Shown here piece after piece: positions 44,589 through 56,648 of a stretch of DNA of 64,000 nucleotides; positions within the stretch are counted from its first letter, which is position 1; each line of letters opens with the position of its first letter. The stretch covers positions 79,718,610-79,782,609 of the forward strand of contig NC_088917.1 in the NCBI RefSeq assembly GCF_963576675.1, read 5' to 3'. The notes beneath the pieces are model-generated. The model saw nothing but the letters and a program-made list of their open reading frames with translations. It did not search any database and was not told the DNA's origin. The position numbers and the translations under genes are program-made. The stretch comes from Euphorbia lathyris. Lineage: Eukaryota; Streptophyta; Magnoliopsida; Malpighiales; Euphorbiaceae.

Positions 44589-46378
44589 ATGGCTGAGAAC
44601 AGCACTCATTTCCTTCCAGGGAACCAAACAACACAGATACTCCCCGAGGGATTATCAATCATTAGACCTCCTCTATTCTTTGGATCTAATTATACATTCT
44701 AGAAGAATATGATGAAAAACTTTATTCAAGCCACAAACATGAGTGCATGGCTTGCAATTGTACAAGGTCCATATGTGCCATATAAAACTGTTAACAATGA
44801 GAAAATTGTTAAAAGCGAAGCTGAGTGGACAGAGGATGACCTCAGAAAATTACAAAATAATGCTTCGGCTATAAATGTGCTTCACTGTGCTTTAGATGCT
44901 GCAGAATACAATAAGATTTCAGGATGTGAGTCGGCACATGAGATTTGGAATAAGTTGGAAGTGACTTATGAAGGCACAAGTAAGGTTAAGGAGTCCAAAG
45001 TCAATCAGCATATGAGACTCTACGAGCTGTTCGAGATGAACGAGAACGAAGACATCTCAGAGATGAACTCAAGATTCACCAACATCATAAATGAGCTAAA
45101 AAGACTTGGAAAGAACTTCACTGAAGAAGAATAGGTGAAGAAAATCCTGAGAAGTCTACCTAAGAGCTGGCAAGCAAAGAAAACAGCTGTAGAAGAAGCT
45201 CAGGACTTGACTACCTACAAATATGATGAACTGATCGGATCCTTGCTAACCCGTGAAATCTCTATGAAAAACTTTGAAGCTAAAGAAAAGTCTGAAGATA
45301 AGAAACAGAAATCACTAGTGATGAAAGCTGACTCCACAGAAGCTGAGTCAACTGATGATGAGGAAATGGCTATGTTTACTAGAAAGATGAAGAAGCTATT
45401 CAGAAGAAATGACAGAAACAGCAAATGGCCACACAAGAGAGGTGATAGGTACAAAGCTGAGTCTAGTGACAAATATAAGAAGGACAGCTCCAAGTCTGTC
45501 ACATGTTTTGAGTGCCACCAAACTGGGCACATCAAGTCAAGCTGCCCAAACCTAAAAAGGGATAAGAAGGGAAACAAGAAGGCAATGGTAGCAACATGGA
45601 GTGACAGTGACGAGTCAACATCATCCGAAGCTGACGCAAATGAAACGGCAACATATGCTTAATGGCCGATGATGCTGATCACTCTCAATCTGAGCAAGCT
45701 GACCTCTCTGATGAAACTGATCAGGAGGAACACAACAATGAGGTAACATCCCTACTTTTTCTTAGAAATGAAATGGTAAATGCCTTGAGTGATTTATATA
45801 AACTAACTAAAAAGTGTAACAAGAAAATCAAATCACTCAGCAGGCGGTGTGACGAGATTGAAGAGGTCAAGTTGAGTGACCTTAGATATCTCCTCTAAGA
45901 CAATGCATATTTACATAGCAACGTTCAAATAATGCATAAGTTTGTCACAGAGGTTCAATCTGAGTCAAAGAAACTTAGAAAGGACGTTACAACCTTACAG
46001 AGTCAAGTAAAAGGCTCAAATAAACATAAATCCCATACTGAGTACTCAAGTACTAGTCAGCATAAACAGCTCACCCAGTGTGACTGTTGCGGGAAAAGGA
46101 GACACACAAAAGATGTGTGTTGGTTCAGCAAGCGGATTGGCCAATGTGGCTTCTGCGGAAGAAAAGGACATACCACTAAGGTATGTTGGCATGCTCAACA
46201 TAACAATGCTGACCACACTTAGCATCGCCCTCAAATAATAAGTTATTGTGACTTCTGTGGTAAAAATGGCCACACTATCAAAGTATGTCGTCACAAACTG
46301 TAACATGACTTTGCACCTGTTTATACTAACAAGAAAGGACCCAAAAATAATTAGGTACCTAAAGATGAATAGTTTAAA
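44589..46378 (+). pseudogene. Sirevirus-like gag with four CCHC knuckles
   Basis: The ATG at 44589 (MAENSTHFLPG) gives a copia gag: FIQATNMSAWLAIVQGP, HEIWNKLEVTYEGT and DLTTYKYDELIGSLLTREI. A first knuckle CFECHQTGHIKSSC follows at about 45500. Downstream is a coiled-coil linker (LTKKCNKKIKSLSRRCDEIEEV) and three more units: CDCCGKRRHTKDVC, CGFCGRKGHTTKVC and CDFCGKNGHTIKVC. In-frame stops occur at 44700, 45132, 45896, 46220 and several more before 46379. One frameshift lies near 45658. In an intact element gag packages the RNA; the repeated knuckles would bind nucleic acid. Confidence 0.85.
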
Positions 46379-47623
46379 ATGCAGGTTAGCTTGACATGCA
46401 TGGAGAAGTCAAAACTTTGGTACATAGACAGCGCATGCTCAAGACACATGACAGGTGATGAAACACAATTCATCACACTAGAGCTTAAACGAGGTGGAAG
46501 TGTAAGCTTCGGAGACAATAAGAAGGGTAAGATAGTCGGCTCAGGTACTATCGAAGTTAACCCAACTATTGAGTCTGTCTCCTTAGTCAAAGGTCTCAAA
46601 TACAATCTACTGAGTGTAGCTCAGCTTTGCAAAAGTGGTAGAAAGCTTGTATTTGATAATACCAAGTGTCAAATACTCGAGGGAAATACAAATGAATTAA
46701 TTTTAACTGCCCCTCGTGTAGAAAATGTGTACATGCTAAATTTAGAAAAACAGTTTTCCAAAAAAATATGCTTGGTGTCTAAAGAGGATAACTCCTGGCT
46801 ATGGCATAGAAGACTTAGGCATGTCAGCATGGACCTTCTTGCCAAATTAGCTAGAAAGCAATTAGTTGAGGGATTACCCAAATTAAAATTTGAAAAAGAT
46901 CAACTGTGTAAAGCTTGTCAGCAAGGCAAACAAACTAAAAAGTCATTTCATAGTAAAAATATTGTCTCAACCAAGAGACCATTGGAATTACTACACTTGG
47001 ATCTTTTCGGACCTATCCAGCCACTCAGCTTGGGAGGTAAGAAATTTTCCTTAGTCATTGTAGATGATTTCTCTCGGTACACTTGGATCATCTTGCTGAG
47101 TTGCAAGGATGAAACATTTGAGATGTTCACCACATTGATTAAAAAGCTTGAAATTGACAAAGAACTAAAAGTAGCTCATATTAGAAGTGACAATGGTGGA
47201 GAATTCAAAAACCAACAGTTTGATGAATTCTGTGAAGCCAGTGGTATTGACCACAATTTCTCAGCTCCTAGAATACCTCAACAAAATGGGGTTGTTGAGA
47301 GGAAGAATAAAACTATTGTCGAAATTGCTAGAACCATGCTGAGTGAAAATAGGCTTCCAAAGTACTTCTGGAGTGAAGCTGTCCACACAACGTGCTATAT
47401 ATTGAATAGGGCTCTAGTAAGACCTATACTTAAGAAAACCCCATATGAACTTTGGAAAGGACGAAAGCCCAACATTGGGTACTTTCATGCCTTTGGGTGT
47501 AAATGCTTTATACTCAATACAAAGGACAATCTTGCAAAATTTGATGCTAAAGTTGATGAAGCGATCTTCTTAGGGTACTCAACAAACAGTAAAGCATATA
47601 GAGTCTATAATAAACGAACTTAG
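46379..47623 (+). pseudogene. Sirevirus-like protease and integrase
   Basis: The protease site WYIDSACSRHMTGD (Ser in place of the usual Thr/Gly pattern DTGAS; here DSACS is a known copia variant) is followed by LKYNLLSVAQLC. A pre-integrase finger comes next (WHRRLRHVSMDLLAKL, CKACQQGKQ). The integrase core is complete: HLDLFGPIQ, VDDFSRYTWIILL, IRSDNGGEF, PQQNGVVERKNKTIVE, then TPYELWKGRKPN and FGCKCFILNTKDN. The frame is closed by a TAG at 47621-47623 but homology continues in frame. Confidence 0.92.
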
Positions 47624-49501
47624 GTTGTAGAGGAGTCTGTCCATGTTGAGTTCGATGAAGCTGACCCTGCAGGAAAGTCAACTCAGCTCAATGAAGATGA
47701 ATCAGCTTCCGCTGATCAAAATGGAGCCTTTGAATCATCAATACAAGGGCTGACCAAAGGTAAGCAAGAAGTTGAAATTACATTTGCTGACCAGTCTATT
47801 CCTGTAGAGATTGTAGAAACACATGTTCCAAATGACACAACACTACCTAAGGAAATAAAAATCCCAAGAGGACACTCAGAAAAGTCTATTCTTGATGCTG
47901 CTGACAACAAGTTGATGACTAGAGATCAAATTAGGAAGTTCCTCAGCAACGTAGCATTCGTCTCAATGCATGAGCCAAAGAACTTTGCTGATGCTGAGCA
48001 CGATGAATATTGGATCAATGCTATGCAAGAAGAACTTGATCAATTGACCAGGAATGAGGTATGGGATTTAGTACCTAAACCTATGAATCAAAAGCCTATA
48101 GGAACCAAGTGGGTCTTTAGAAATAAACTAGATGAGCACGGAAACGTAATAAGAAACAAGGCTCGACTTGTAGCCCAAGGCTATAGTCAGCAAGAGGGTA
48201 TTGACTATGGAGAAACTTTTGCACCAGTTGCTAGGTTAGAAGCAATACGTATATTGTGTGCTTATGCTAGTTTCATGAACTTTAAGGTATACCAAATGGA
48301 TGTTAAAAGTGCATTTCTTAATGGCTTTATAAACGAGGAGGTATATGTTAATCAACCTCCTGAGTTTGAAGATCCAAAATTTCCAAACCATGTTTATAAA
48401 CTCAAGAAGGCCCTGTATGGCCTGAAGCAAGCTCCAAGAGCTTGGTATGAGAGGTTGACCAACTTCCTGCTGACCAGGAATTATGTCAGAGGAAAAGCTG
48501 ACACAACCTTATTTATTAAGAAAAAGGGTAAACATACCCTACTTGCACAAATATATGTAGATGATATAATATTCGGTGCTACTGACGAATCTTTGTGTAA
48601 AGAATTTAGCAAACAGATGCAAACTGAGTTCGAGATGTCCATGATGGGTGAACTCAACTTCTTCCTTGGACTTCAAATTAAGCAAGGTAAGAATGGCATC
48701 TTCATAAGTCATTCCAAGTACACCAAAGAAATGTTAAAGAAATTCGATATGGAAGACTGCAAACCCATATCAACCCCAATGGGTACTGATATTGTCCTAT
48801 GCAAAGATGAGAAGAGTAAGTCAATAGATAGTAAACTTTATCGAGGTATGATAGGCTCCTTACTTTATCTCACGGCTAGTAGACCTGATATACAGTACTC
48901 AGTATGTTATTGTGCAAGATATCAAGCTGATCCCAGGGAATCTCACCTAGTTACTGTAAAAAGAATTCTTAGATATTTGCAAAACTCAGTTGATGCAGGC
49001 TTATGGTATCCAACCTCAAATGAATTCACACTCATTGGATATACTGATGCTGACTATGGACGAGATAAGCTAGAACGTACAAGTACTTCAGGAGGATGTC
49101 ATTTCCTTGGAAGATGTCTAGTATCTTTGTTCGGCAACTAGCAATCATCTGTAGCCCTGTCTACAACTGAAGCTGAGTACGTGGCTGCTGGAAGCTGTGT
49201 TGCTCAAGTTCTATGGATAAAGCAAAAACTTGAGGATTATGGAGTGAAGACTGAAACAATAGAGATCAAATGTGACAACAAGAGTGCCATTGATCTGTCC
49301 AAAAATCCAATCCAACATAGCAGGATGAAGCATGTCAGCATAAGGCATCACTTCATCAGAGATCACATACTAAAAGGTGAGATCAAGTTGACCTATGTGC
49401 CAACAGATGAACAACTTACAGATATCTTCACCAAGCCATTGGCTCGTGAAAAATTCAACATACTAAGGGAAGCTATCGGTATGTCTAATCCTCTTCTGTA
49501 A
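47624..49501 (+). pseudogene. Sirevirus-like reverse transcriptase and RNase H
   Basis: After an acidic linker, the reverse transcriptase begins near 47980: [87 protein letters not shown] and the catalytic YVDDIIFGA. RNase H follows ([39 protein letters not shown], ending DIFTKPLAREKF). A single in-frame TAG interrupts it at 49139-49141. It stops at TAA 49499-49501. Confidence 0.93.
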
Positions 49502-50021
49502 TTCTATGAGAAAATTTGAACGTTGAGCGATTGCCATGCTGAGTTAATTCGAAATTACTTAATATACATGTTAAGTGATTATCCTGAGTAGATGCACATG
49601 TTGTGTAATCACCCTATGCTGAGTAGATACACATGTTGGAGTGATTATCCCATGCTAAGTTACTAAGAGAAGAACTTCATCTACATAGAACTAGGTACTC
49701 AGTATCACAAATGCTTCAAATTCTAGCAAAGCTGAGTTAAAACCTACTTGCACCATTAAACGCTAACACGTGTAATAAATAGCTCCTAGGATAACTCAAG
49801 CAATAATGGGAAAACCCATGCGCCGAATGTGTCTTAAATGACAGAATCTCTGTCGATTGAACGTCCCTAGGTGAAACGGCTAGTTCAATGAATAGGATCA
49901 ATGTCAATCTCTTTAAATAGTGGAAGATTTCCCACTTAATCCTCTTTACGCTTGAATCTTTTGGCATTCGAACCCCTCTCTCTCTAAAAATCAAAATTCC
50001 TAAAAATCTCTGAGAAAGAAA
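49502..50021. other. Spacer between pol and the third ORF
   Basis: Non-coding. 'gctgagt' and 'atgttg...gtgattatcc' phrases recur, for example at 49563-49660, giving short degenerate repeats. No splice or ORF signal could be fixed. Confidence 0.5.
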
Positions 50022-52941
50022 ATGTCGAACCCTCAAAATATCTCCGGTGGTGATTCCGGCAAACATCACACCGATGAAAATCCCAAATCCCCTGTTCTTA
50101 ACAAAAACCATCAAGCTCCTCAAAACAACAGCAACCCAAGGCTAGAATCATGGTAAAGGTTCACAAGAAAGTCAACAATCTCGAAGTCCTAAAATGCCGG
50201 TGGTTTTCTCCCAGCTTCATCACCGCCGAGAAACCATTCTGTGAGTGGATCGAGAAAAACGGTTGGGCAGGCCTTTTCTCTCTCCCCAGAACTACCTATC
50301 CTCGCCTGGTTAGGGAATTTTACTCCAGTCTGTTTGTGGATGAAGACGATGCAGACTACCTGGTAACCCATGTCAAGGGCCACAAGATAACAATCACACC
50401 ATCCTACTTGGCAACCCTACTAAATCTACCAGAAGAATGGACTGAGTTTAGAACAACAAAGGAAAAGCTTGATCATGTCAAGGGATTCTGCAAACCCAAA
50501 AACCACAAAGGAGAGATACCCAGTACCTGTATGGGTTAAAACCAGAAGATGGCACACTACATACTGACCAACTTCATCTTCCCTAAACTCAACTCAGCCT
50601 TGTCGGCCTCCAACTTCGAGCAGTGCTTTATATGTCACATGCTGACCTATAGCCCACTCAATATGGCTGTGTTTCTAGTTGGTGCACTTCAACATGGAGG
50701 TAAGAAACTTAGACTAGGTTCTCTAATCACCAAAATCCTTGAAGATCACAAAATCGAGACAATCACTGAGACTAAGAGTTTGGGAACAGAAATAACCGCG
50801 ACTCTGCTATTTGGGTTGTTATTCAACCAACCTTTAAAGGGAGTTGAAGATGCTGAGGCAGATGAGGAAAAAAATGATGCCGAACAAGGAGTCAAAATTG
50901 TTTAAGAAGTAGAAGCTGTGCAAGAAGCAGGTGATGATGAGCCAGAAGTTGAACCTAAGAAAGGGAAGGAAATCCCCGCCGAGTCACCAAAGGCAAAGAA
51001 GAAAAGGAAAGCACATGAAACATGCACAAAGGACATCTCTGCCGTCCTAAAGAAGAAACGGGCCATGGCTAAGAGCAAAAACATTGATGCTGACCAACCT
51101 CAGGTTACACCTAGGTCAGTAGAGAAAAGAAAAGGGCAAGCTAAGCCCGAAGACGAAAGTGATGACACCCCAGAACAACCTCTAAAGAAGAAGAGTCGAA
51201 GGTCTGGTTTGAACATTGTTGAAGCTGGTCCCATTGATTGGGTTGTGCCACCCAAGACACATTACACTCAAAGTCTTGGAATTGACTTGGAGAAAACTCC
51301 AGCTGAGCAAACAGAAGAAGAGGAAGAACAATGATAGGATGCAAATCAGCCTGATGTTGAAGAAGAAGTTCATACTGAGTCAGATGATGTTGAGCAACAT
51401 CAAGCAAAAGATGATGAACAAGAAGGAGATGATCAGCAAGAGGATAGGCTCACACAACATGAAAGTCCAGATGACATTCACGCTGACCCGTCTCCTCCCA
51501 AAGCTAAGTCATTCAAAAGGCTCAAGAAAAGGGCCTTCAAGGGACCAGTTATTGATATACTCATAGATTCTCCGCCTCTGGACCCAATCACCGATATGTC
51601 TGATATTCAGTTGCAATACTTCTCCCACACCGTAGAGTCTCCTCCTAAAGAACCGTCCAACAATCAAGCCTCTGTTACTCATATTGAGGAACAAGCCAAG
51701 ACTCTAGAGGATCCAAAATCAGCCGGGCAAGAACTCGACATCACAGCTACTCAAAAAGAAGCCCACCTACTCAATTTGCACCTCATGAAGAACACTCAGC
51801 TCCTGGTACTGAATTACCTCACGGACCAACTGTTGATCACTCAACTCAAGCTGATAAGCAGCCAACTCCACCACCATCCAGATCAGCTTCCATACCTACT
51901 TCTGAGACAAATCCAGCTGGTCAATTTTCCTACCTTAGTGCAACTCAATCTGGCCGTCGCATCGTAGAAACTGCTCAATCCCTTCTCCATGAGTTCAACA
52001 CTTCTGATGCTGCTGGGTCTGCTTATCCTGAGTCATCTAACATCTCATCCATCGCTCAACTTCTTAATGAACTCAAGGGGCTCAAGGACCTTATAAGTGT
52101 TATGACATCACTTCAAACACAGCAACCCAAGCAAGACCAAATTGCGAAGCTGAATGAGCTGCTACTTCTCATGGTAAATCATATGGATTCACTTGAAGGA
52201 AAAATCAACACTCTCTCTGTGGTCAATCCAGGATATGTCACTTCAGCTGAGTTAGCCCAACACTTTACTAAGCTGACTGCAGAGCTGACCCATCTACGGT
52301 CTTTGGGAAATCCTGAATCTGCCACATCTACTGAGTTACAAGAATGCTTTACCAAGCTGACTGCTGATCTTACTTGTACACGTGAGTTAGTTTCTTCTTC
52401 TTCTCAGTGTACAATTGACCAACTGAGTGAAGCGGTAAGTCTACTCAACGTCAATAAAGCACAAATGGATGTTGACCCCATCACTCATGAAACCCTTCTG
52501 AGCTTCTCACAATCCATCCTTCGCTCAGTCCGCTACACAAATGCTCAAAGACAATTCTACGACTCAGCTCTGCTCAAGATGTACCATCAATCCTTTGCTC
52601 AGCTCACTGCGTCCATCTCTTGGATCAGCAAATCTCATGAATGTCTCATCAGTATGCTGAGCAGCTCCTTATGGGTTCCTCGAACTGTTTAAGATGACAA
52701 TGTTCTAGTTATTGATGGCTTAAGTGAAAGTACAAGAAGGTTGAAGCGTTATTCAAATGCTCGGTCTAGTGCCGCTCGAAATGATACCTTCATTCCTCCT
52801 CCTCCCGATGATGGCAAAACAGGGGAGAAAAGTCAAGATGGAACTCAGCACGCCGGTGGTGCATCAGGGAGTAAAGATAAAGGAAAAGGCAAGTCTCAAG
52901 TTGATCACCAAGCTCAAGTCAATCCGAAGAAAAAGAAGTAG
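50022..52941 (+). pseudogene. Third ORF of the Sirevirus-like element (env-position ORF)
   Basis: The ATG at 50022 opens MSNPQNISGGDSGK; a frameshift near 50150 leads to a globular part (EKPFCEWIEKNGWAGLFSL, YPRLVREFYSSLF, LATLLNLPEEW, MAHYILTNFIFPKLNSAL, MAVFLVGALQHGGKKLRLG). A long Lys/Glu-rich region with NLS-like clusters follows (KKKRKAH, LKKKSRRSG), then Pro/Ser-rich sequence and coiled-coil segments (LAQHFTKLTAELTHLRSLG and a near repeat of it). In-frame stops are at 50537, 50903, 51332 and 52690, and a second frameshift lies near 51775. I see no signal peptide or clear membrane helix, so calling it an envelope is not supported. The globular part resembles the ORF at 24413-25366. Confidence 0.75.
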
Positions 52942-53379
52942 TCTAGTCAAAAGCTTAGAACCTAGCCCATACTTCACTTGTGCTTAATATTTATATTTCT
53001 TGTTGAGTAAAATTATGATGAGCATCACTTTATCCAACTTGTCTTAATACCAATGCTGATCTGTCCAAATTGAACAAACAAATAATAATGAAACATACTC
53101 AGTATACATAAAAACAAATCAATCAAACTGAGTACTCAAGCATTTCTGAAAGCTGACCTAGACTCATCTAAATTAGAACTTTATGCCTAGGACTGAATCT
53201 AGTCAGTAGAAATATCCTTAATTTATCTCAACTAAATCTTGGGAGGTTTAGAGGTAAATTAATAGATGCAACCCTTTCGGGTGAGGAATTTCAGAAATAT
53301 GAAAAATAATTCAATCATGGGGAATTTCAAAACTGAGTTCCATAATCATATATTTTTCCAACATCAAAATGGGGGAGTT
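52942..53379 (+). other. 3' untranslated region and polypurine tract
   Basis: Non-coding. AAAATGGGGGAGTT at 53366-53379 abuts the 3' LTR start TGTTGAAACACC and serves as the polypurine tract. Confidence 0.8.
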
Positions 53380-54859
53380 TGTTGAAACACCTTTCCACAA
53401 GATTTTGATTTGACAAAATCATCCATGATTAAGAGACAATTAAATTTAAGTGCTTTATTTTAATTGTACTAATCCGTTTTTTAAATGTTGAGTATAAATT
53501 TAAGTATAAAAGATATAAAAGTAAAACAGGACAAAGTCAGCATGAGATGACAGAACAAGCTAAGCGGAATAATACTCAGTATAGAAGTCTCATGATCAAG
53601 CTGAGTGGAAACGAACCCAGCATCAAAAGATTGAGACTTAAAATCCAACAGAGCTTAGTGAGATAGAACTCAGCATGAGAAGCCGTCTTAACAACTGTCT
53701 TACGAAGATGAGCTGACTAAAAATATACCCAGCTTAGGAATTGCCGAAGACAATGACTTACGCAGTAGAAGCTGAGTGATTCCTCAAGGTAGCATGAAAG
53801 AGTCGTTCGCTACAAGACAAAGATTGCCAACCCTCTGCACCAATAATTGAAACCTTGGAATTACACAAAAAGACACATTCTGAGATGTATGGGTCAATGG
53901 ATTATTGGTAAAAGACAACTGGCACAAAAAGATAAGTCTCACGCAAGAAGACAAGCCTGCCGTCTGAAGGAAAACAGAGGAAGGGAATGGCCGGAACAGT
54001 CTGAAGCTGAACAGAAGCTGTCCCCTAAAAGAGCCGTTTTAACATTAACGGCTACATCATTTCAAAATGATCTGATTCCAGATTTTCTCCTATATAAGGA
54101 CAATCAAAATCCTTGGATCATTGCCGATTGACAAAAAAAAAACAAAGTACAAGAGAGAAAAGATACAAAAGCACTTAGATACAAAAAGAGATCTTACACC
54201 CATCTTCCATTCTTTGTGTAAATGCTAGAGTGATTACTTGTAATCTTCTAAAGTGTTCTTTATTTGAAAAGGAACAAGTGTTTATCAATTGTAAAATTGA
54301 GAGCGTTGTGCTGAGTGTTTGGTTGTAAACATTTAGTGGTAGAGAAATCTAGGTGCTGGGTTGTAGCACTTAGTAGGAGTTGAGTAGACGAATAGAGGAA
54401 GGTACTCTTGCATATTCAACTGCCTTGTAATCGGTTTTTTCTCTACCTTTAAAGAGCTCAGTATTGGATTCTAAAATCCCGGAGGACTCTAGGGACTGGA
54501 CGTAGGCGGAGCGGCCGAACCAGGATAAGTGATACTGAGTAATCCTAACCCTCTCTCAATATATATATTTGCATGTGTTGTGTGAGAAGTGTACTCAGCA
54601 TATAAAATTGTTTAAAGTTGACTCTGAGTAATTTCAAGTGCTGAGTTAGAAGCTGACCTCCAAGAGTGTCAATATCTAACTTATAAGTAAAACAGCCTTA
54701 GTCAATATCCGGCCAAAGCTGTCTTGTAACATATCTGGCCAAGCTGACCAAAAGCTGAGTTGACAAACTCACCAAATAACTAAGTCAGCACATTAATTAA
54801 ATGAAAAAGTTATATTAGTTCCTAACCACCCCCTTGGAACTAATCACACGGGACCAACA
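53380..54859 (+). repeat. 3' LTR of the Sirevirus-like element
   Basis: Complete at 1,480 bp, TGTTGAAACACC to GGGACCAACA. It differs from the 5' LTR at a few percent of positions by eye. The first 151 bp have no counterpart in the 5' LTR. Confidence 0.92.
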
Positions 54860-55353
54860 TAATCTTCCAAAAGGTACGCTGGAGAGACGTGTCCGTTGGT
54901 GAAGACTTGCCTCGATCTAGATGAGAAAATGTGTCGTTTGGAGAAATATACACAAACGGCTTCGCTGTTCCTACCGAGATTCAAGAATCTCGATCGAGAT
55001 AAGAGGGAGAAGGGGGAGAAGGCGCGTATTCTTGGTGCCCAGCTCGTGTCCCTATCAAGATTTTTAGAATTTCGGCAGTGACAAAAACTCTTCCTTCATT
55101 CTTTGCAATGTGTTTCCCTTCTTAGACATGACTTTCAATTCTTGTATGTGATTTATGTTGAAATCTTGATTTGTCACTCATTTTTAATCCATTTTGCTCC
55201 TATTTAGCTTTTCCCAAATAATTAACACGTTGCAGACAAACAATAAATACCCACATGAAATCTTTCGAAAATAAATTAATTAACATATATTTTACATGAA
55301 ATTTTACATATTTATGCATGCTAATTTATGTATATTTTGGTCTTATCAGTGCT

Positions 55354-55500
55354 TCGAGCACAGCTGGATGAGCGGGGCGTTCATGTGGTCGAGATGGAAA
55401 AAGATGTTGCTGTGGCACATGATGAGCTTTGTCGGCGTTATGTATTGATGAAGCTCTTGATGGCTTGGGCTCGCCGAGTGAAGGATGATCGCACATAGCA
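55354..55500 (+). pseudogene. Continuation of the older antisense-ORF coiled coil
   Basis: The frame LRAQLDERGVHVVEMEKDVAVAHDELCRRY picks up where the coil at 42167-42309 ends. The two join across the GTGCT duplication, as expected if the solo LTR was inserted in the coil. Confidence 0.65.
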
Positions 55501-55529
55501 GCAAATCCTGATGGAGGATGATGCGCGCA

Positions 55530-55800
55530 AGGATGCCGCCTGCGTATTTCCTGTATTTTCTATTTTTCACGTTTTCTACGTCTTTCATATTTTCTCATAA
55601 TTCTTGTTTTCACATTTTTTTAATTTTTTGCATTTTCCAATGTTTTCCCGTATTTTGTGTTTTCCATTTTTTCCGTTTTTCGCATTTTTTTTATGTTTCC
55701 CGCTTTTTGCATTTGCCTTTTTTTCCGTTTTGTGTGTTTTCCTTCTATTTTATGCTTTTGTCGTATTTTTTGGGTTTTTTTTTGCGTTTTCTCCCTGAGA
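55530..55800. repeat. T-rich degenerate repeat tract
   Basis: Low-complexity plus-strand sequence made of TTTTCCGTTTT, TTTTCGCATTT and TTTTGTGTTTT-like units. It follows the antisense-ORF remnant, the same relative place as the 59036-59535 minisatellite in the second element. Frames through it are artefacts. Confidence 0.65.
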
Positions 55801-56400
55801 TCGTACCGATTTATCTGCACTATAAAGCGTCCCTGTGAGGCATCGTTGTGTTTGACCGGGGGGCATTCCGATGCCAAAGTCAGCAAACTTCTTAAGAGAA
55901 TAAAGTGAATTCACAAAATAAAGCTAAGTAAGGTGAGTAAGTGTAATAACTTTCACTTAATACCCTTTTAATGAAGAGTAATGCTCTTTTAATACAGTTT
56001 AATGATATCTCTTAACCTATATACTCTGACGAGGTTTCGAGATGTCATTAATGCTGGTTAATGTTCGTGAGCTACTTCGTGTAGTCATTTATCCACTTTA
56101 GAGGTGAATCCCTTTGTAAGTCGGATCTCTTATCTTCTCGTTGGGCAGACCATCTAATAAGGATCTATTATGTTACGTTTGGACAGCTTGTGGCGGATCG
56201 CAAGAAGGTCTCCTCAAGACGACACCGTTTCTTTGATCAGGTATTTCTTGATCCTGCTTTTTCTCCTCTTAAGCCCTTCCCCTAAAGGAATATTTTCAGT
56301 CTGATCCTTCATGTTTCATTGCGGATGTTATCAGAAGCCCCCCTCAAATGGTCTTTCAAGTTCTTTATGACTTTTTAGCTTCCTTGCACGCCGATGGCAT
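55801..56400. other. Gypsy 3' LTR / promoter-like region next to the antisense ORF
   Basis: 'gaccggggggcattccgatg' plus 'ccaaagtcag' (55855-55885) matches in layout the block before the first antisense-ORF copy (36718-36756). A Pol II promoter for the plus-strand ORF is plausible here. LTR borders could not be set. Confidence 0.45.
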
Positions 56401-56648
56401 TTATTGCTCCTAACAGGCACCTCTTCATCTTCCAGTGACATTTTGACAGGTGGCAGTTCTTGCCACGGATTCCAAAAACTACTTAATCATTTCATTAAGC
56501 AAAAAAGGTTTCCCCCTTTTCATCTTATGCTCTCACTTTCTACAATCTTCTTTCGACTACCTACAAGAGCTCAACCTTCCTCTTCATCTCTTGATTTTCA
56601 TGTAAGTTTGTACCTTTCATCTATAATTCTTCTCTCTAGGTTTACTTA

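Larger units (their letters stand above)
43177..54859 (+). mobile_element. Sirevirus-like Ty1/copia retrotransposon, 11.7 kb
   Basis: It has long LTRs (1.34 and 1.48 kb), an initiator tRNA-Met primer-binding site at 44529, gag with several CCHC knuckles, copia-order pol, then a third ORF of about 0.9 k codons before a polypurine tract. Long LTRs and an extra ORF after pol are typical of the Sirevirus (Maximus/SIRE) lineage. The 5' LTR lacks its first roughly 151 bp. Many stops and several frameshifts make it inactive. Confidence 0.88.
42310..55348 (-). mobile_element. Solo LTR with TSD GTGCT, split by a Sirevirus-like element
   Basis: On the minus strand it starts TGATAAGACCAAAATATAC (ends at 55348) and finishes GGAATTCGCCTAACA (42310). 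GTGCT is duplicated at 42305-42309 and 55349-55353. Removing the copia element (43177-54859) leaves about 1.3 kb with 'agtaataaaagatatcgatc' plus 'ccacagagaa', the same conserved LTR phrase as in other gypsy LTRs. It is inserted in the coiled-coil part of the older antisense-ORF pseudogene. Confidence 0.75.

Noticed and set aside
50022..50905. Viral envelope glycoprotein
   Set aside because: Position fits the env-like slot of Sireviruses, but no signal peptide, membrane helix or Cys-rich ectodomain was seen.
43847..54131. ORFs of about 94 codons in the Sirevirus LTRs (for example 53847-54131)
   Set aside because: They lie wholly in the LTR, lack motifs, and the copy in the other LTR is not preserved as a frame.
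55518..55908. Phe/Cys-rich plus-strand ORFs
   Set aside because: The composition comes from the T-rich low-complexity tract.
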